This document shows, piece by piece, positions 5,729-6,275 of a DNA stretch of 6,275 nucleotides. The translations under genes were made by a program, and so were the position numbers. This DNA is from Nitrososphaerota archaeon (GTDB taxonomy: Archaea > Thermoproteota > Nitrososphaeria > Nitrososphaerales > UBA183). Below the pieces are notes generated by a model that made no database searches, was not told the origin of the DNA, and was given only the letters and a program-made list of their open reading frames with translations. The stretch spans positions 1-6,275 of the forward strand of contig JAFMAA010000052.1 of assembly GCA_029785235.1 (NCBI GenBank), read 5' to 3'. Numbering within the stretch: position 1 is the first letter of the stretch; every line of letters begins with the position of its first letter.

Positions 5729-5793
5729 ATATTATCAATTGTTTTTAGTTTTGTCAGAGAAGTAAACTAGACAGCACTGGGGATTCGGCAGCC

Positions 5794-6060
5794 ATGGAAG
5801 TAGTAACTGAATACGCTGACCAGAGGACTGAGCTCGAGGAGAAGATCAGATCTCTCGATACCGAAAAGGTGGCGCTCCTGGCCGATATCGCCTCCCTGAA
5901 GGAGAAAATAGCCACGCTAGAATTGGAGAAGTCTGCCAACGAGTTGGAAAGCCAGGTGCAGGCCCTCCGGACTGAGAAGGCCGTGTTGGAAGAGAAGGTC
6001 GCTTCGTATGAAGCCGAAGCGGGCTACGCTCTTCCGCCTATCGTCTCCGGCGGGGCCTAG
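5794..6060 (+). CDS. Small coiled-coil protein, function unknown
   Basis: This 88-residue acidic protein is almost wholly one predicted coiled coil: residues about 8-74 are rich in E, K and L with heptad-spaced leucines and isoleucines (for example in TELEEKIRSLDTEKVALL and ALRTEKAVLEEKV), followed by a short glycine-ended tail (GYALPPIVSGGA). No signal peptide or membrane segment is present. ATG 5794 has no strong ribosome-binding site; AGTAAACTA (5761-5769) is a possible TATA-like box giving a near-leaderless start. The gene ends one base before the stop of the oppositely oriented coiled-coil gene. Such low-complexity helices match many proteins by composition, so no homology is claimed. 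A partner role with the facing gene is conceivable but unproven. Confidence 0.6.
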   Translation: MEVVTEYADQRTELEEKIRSLDTEKVALLADIASLKEKIATLELEKSANELESQVQALRTEKAVLEEKVASYEAEAGYALPPIVSGGA

Positions 6061-6061
6061 G

Positions 6062-6275
6062 CTAGCGCAGCCTAGAAGCCTTCTGCTCGAGTTCGCCTTT
6101 TTCTTTCCGGAGGAAATTGACGAACTCTTCAAGTTCGGAGAGTTTATCTTTCATTCGTTTCATTTCGTTCTCCTTGGCCGTCTTGGCCACGGAGCTCTCC
6201 AGCTCCCTTTGTTGTTGTTCCATCTCTTGAACTCTGGTCGTAAGGCCTTCGTTCCCCTTCTTGACCGAGCTTAGC
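6062..6275 (-). CDS. C-terminal part of a coiled-coil protein, cut by the window edge
   Basis: The frame enters at the right edge and continues open for 70 codons to a TAG at 6064-6062. The visible sequence is charged and helical with heptad-like spacing (EMEQQQRELESSVAKTAKEN, KLSELEEFVNFLRKEKGELEQ), ending KASRLR. No stop occurs in this frame to the edge, so the start lies beyond 6275. The family is not identifiable from this part. It faces the 88-residue coiled-coil gene with a single base between the two stop codons, the two TAG codons lying in or next to the palindrome GCCTAGGC (6055-6062). Confidence 0.6.
   Translation of the reverse strand, partial: LSSVKKGNEGLTTRVQEMEQQQRELESSVAKTAKENEMKRMKDKLSELEEFVNFLRKEKGELEQKASRLR

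Noticed and set aside
5667..5738. TTG start extending the winged-helix protein by 24 residues
   Set aside because: The extension covers the predicted TATA box and palindrome, uses a weak start codon and adds no recognisable structure.

Overview
The window looks like chromosomal DNA from an archaeon, most likely of the Thermoproteota/TACK group. Four things support this. There is a tRNA-Leu(CAA) with a small intron in a textbook archaeal bulge-helix-bulge context. There is a SpoVT/AbrB-PhoU fusion protein of archaeal type. There is a 2-oxoacid:ferredoxin oxidoreductase subunit with the gamma domain fused ahead of the alpha domain. Several genes have TATA-like boxes about 26 bases before a (near-)leaderless start. 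Arginine codons in the resident genes I counted are mostly AGG/AGA. Genus-level assignment is not possible from the sequence alone.

Layout. 1-779 (-): 5' part of the oxidoreductase gamma-alpha subunit, cut by the window edge. 780-858: short divergent promoter region holding a perfect 7-bp inverted repeat. 859-1890 (+): AbrB-PhoU regulator. 1928-2036 (+): tRNA-Leu(CAA) with a 24-nt intron. 2121-3257 (-): class C beta-lactamase-like serine hydrolase, which looks bacterial and foreign (about 20 CGN to 4 AGR arginine codons). 3258-3597: no convincing gene. 3598-3725: a strongly folded inverted-repeat element with a nested three-way junction, unidentified. 3787-4248 (+) and 4277-5170 (+): a two-gene operon of a stand-alone ChrB C-terminal-domain protein and a seven-bladed YVTN/YncE-like beta-propeller. 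5301-5666 (-): small winged-helix protein, apparently leaderless. 5794-6060 (+): 88-residue coiled-coil protein. 6062-6275 (-): 3' end of another coiled-coil gene, converging on the previous one with a single base between stop codons.

How the parts may work together. The AbrB-PhoU regulator and the oxidoreductase diverge from one compact promoter, so the dyad there could be an operator controlling either or both; this is inference. The ChrB-domain/propeller pair is probably co-transcribed, but no ChrA chromate transporter is in view, so chromate resistance cannot be assumed. The serine hydrolase probably arrived by horizontal transfer next to the tRNA gene, although no integrase or att duplication is visible. 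The winged-helix and coiled-coil genes share a short AT-rich divergent promoter region. No CRISPR array, rRNA gene, transposase or integrase was seen.
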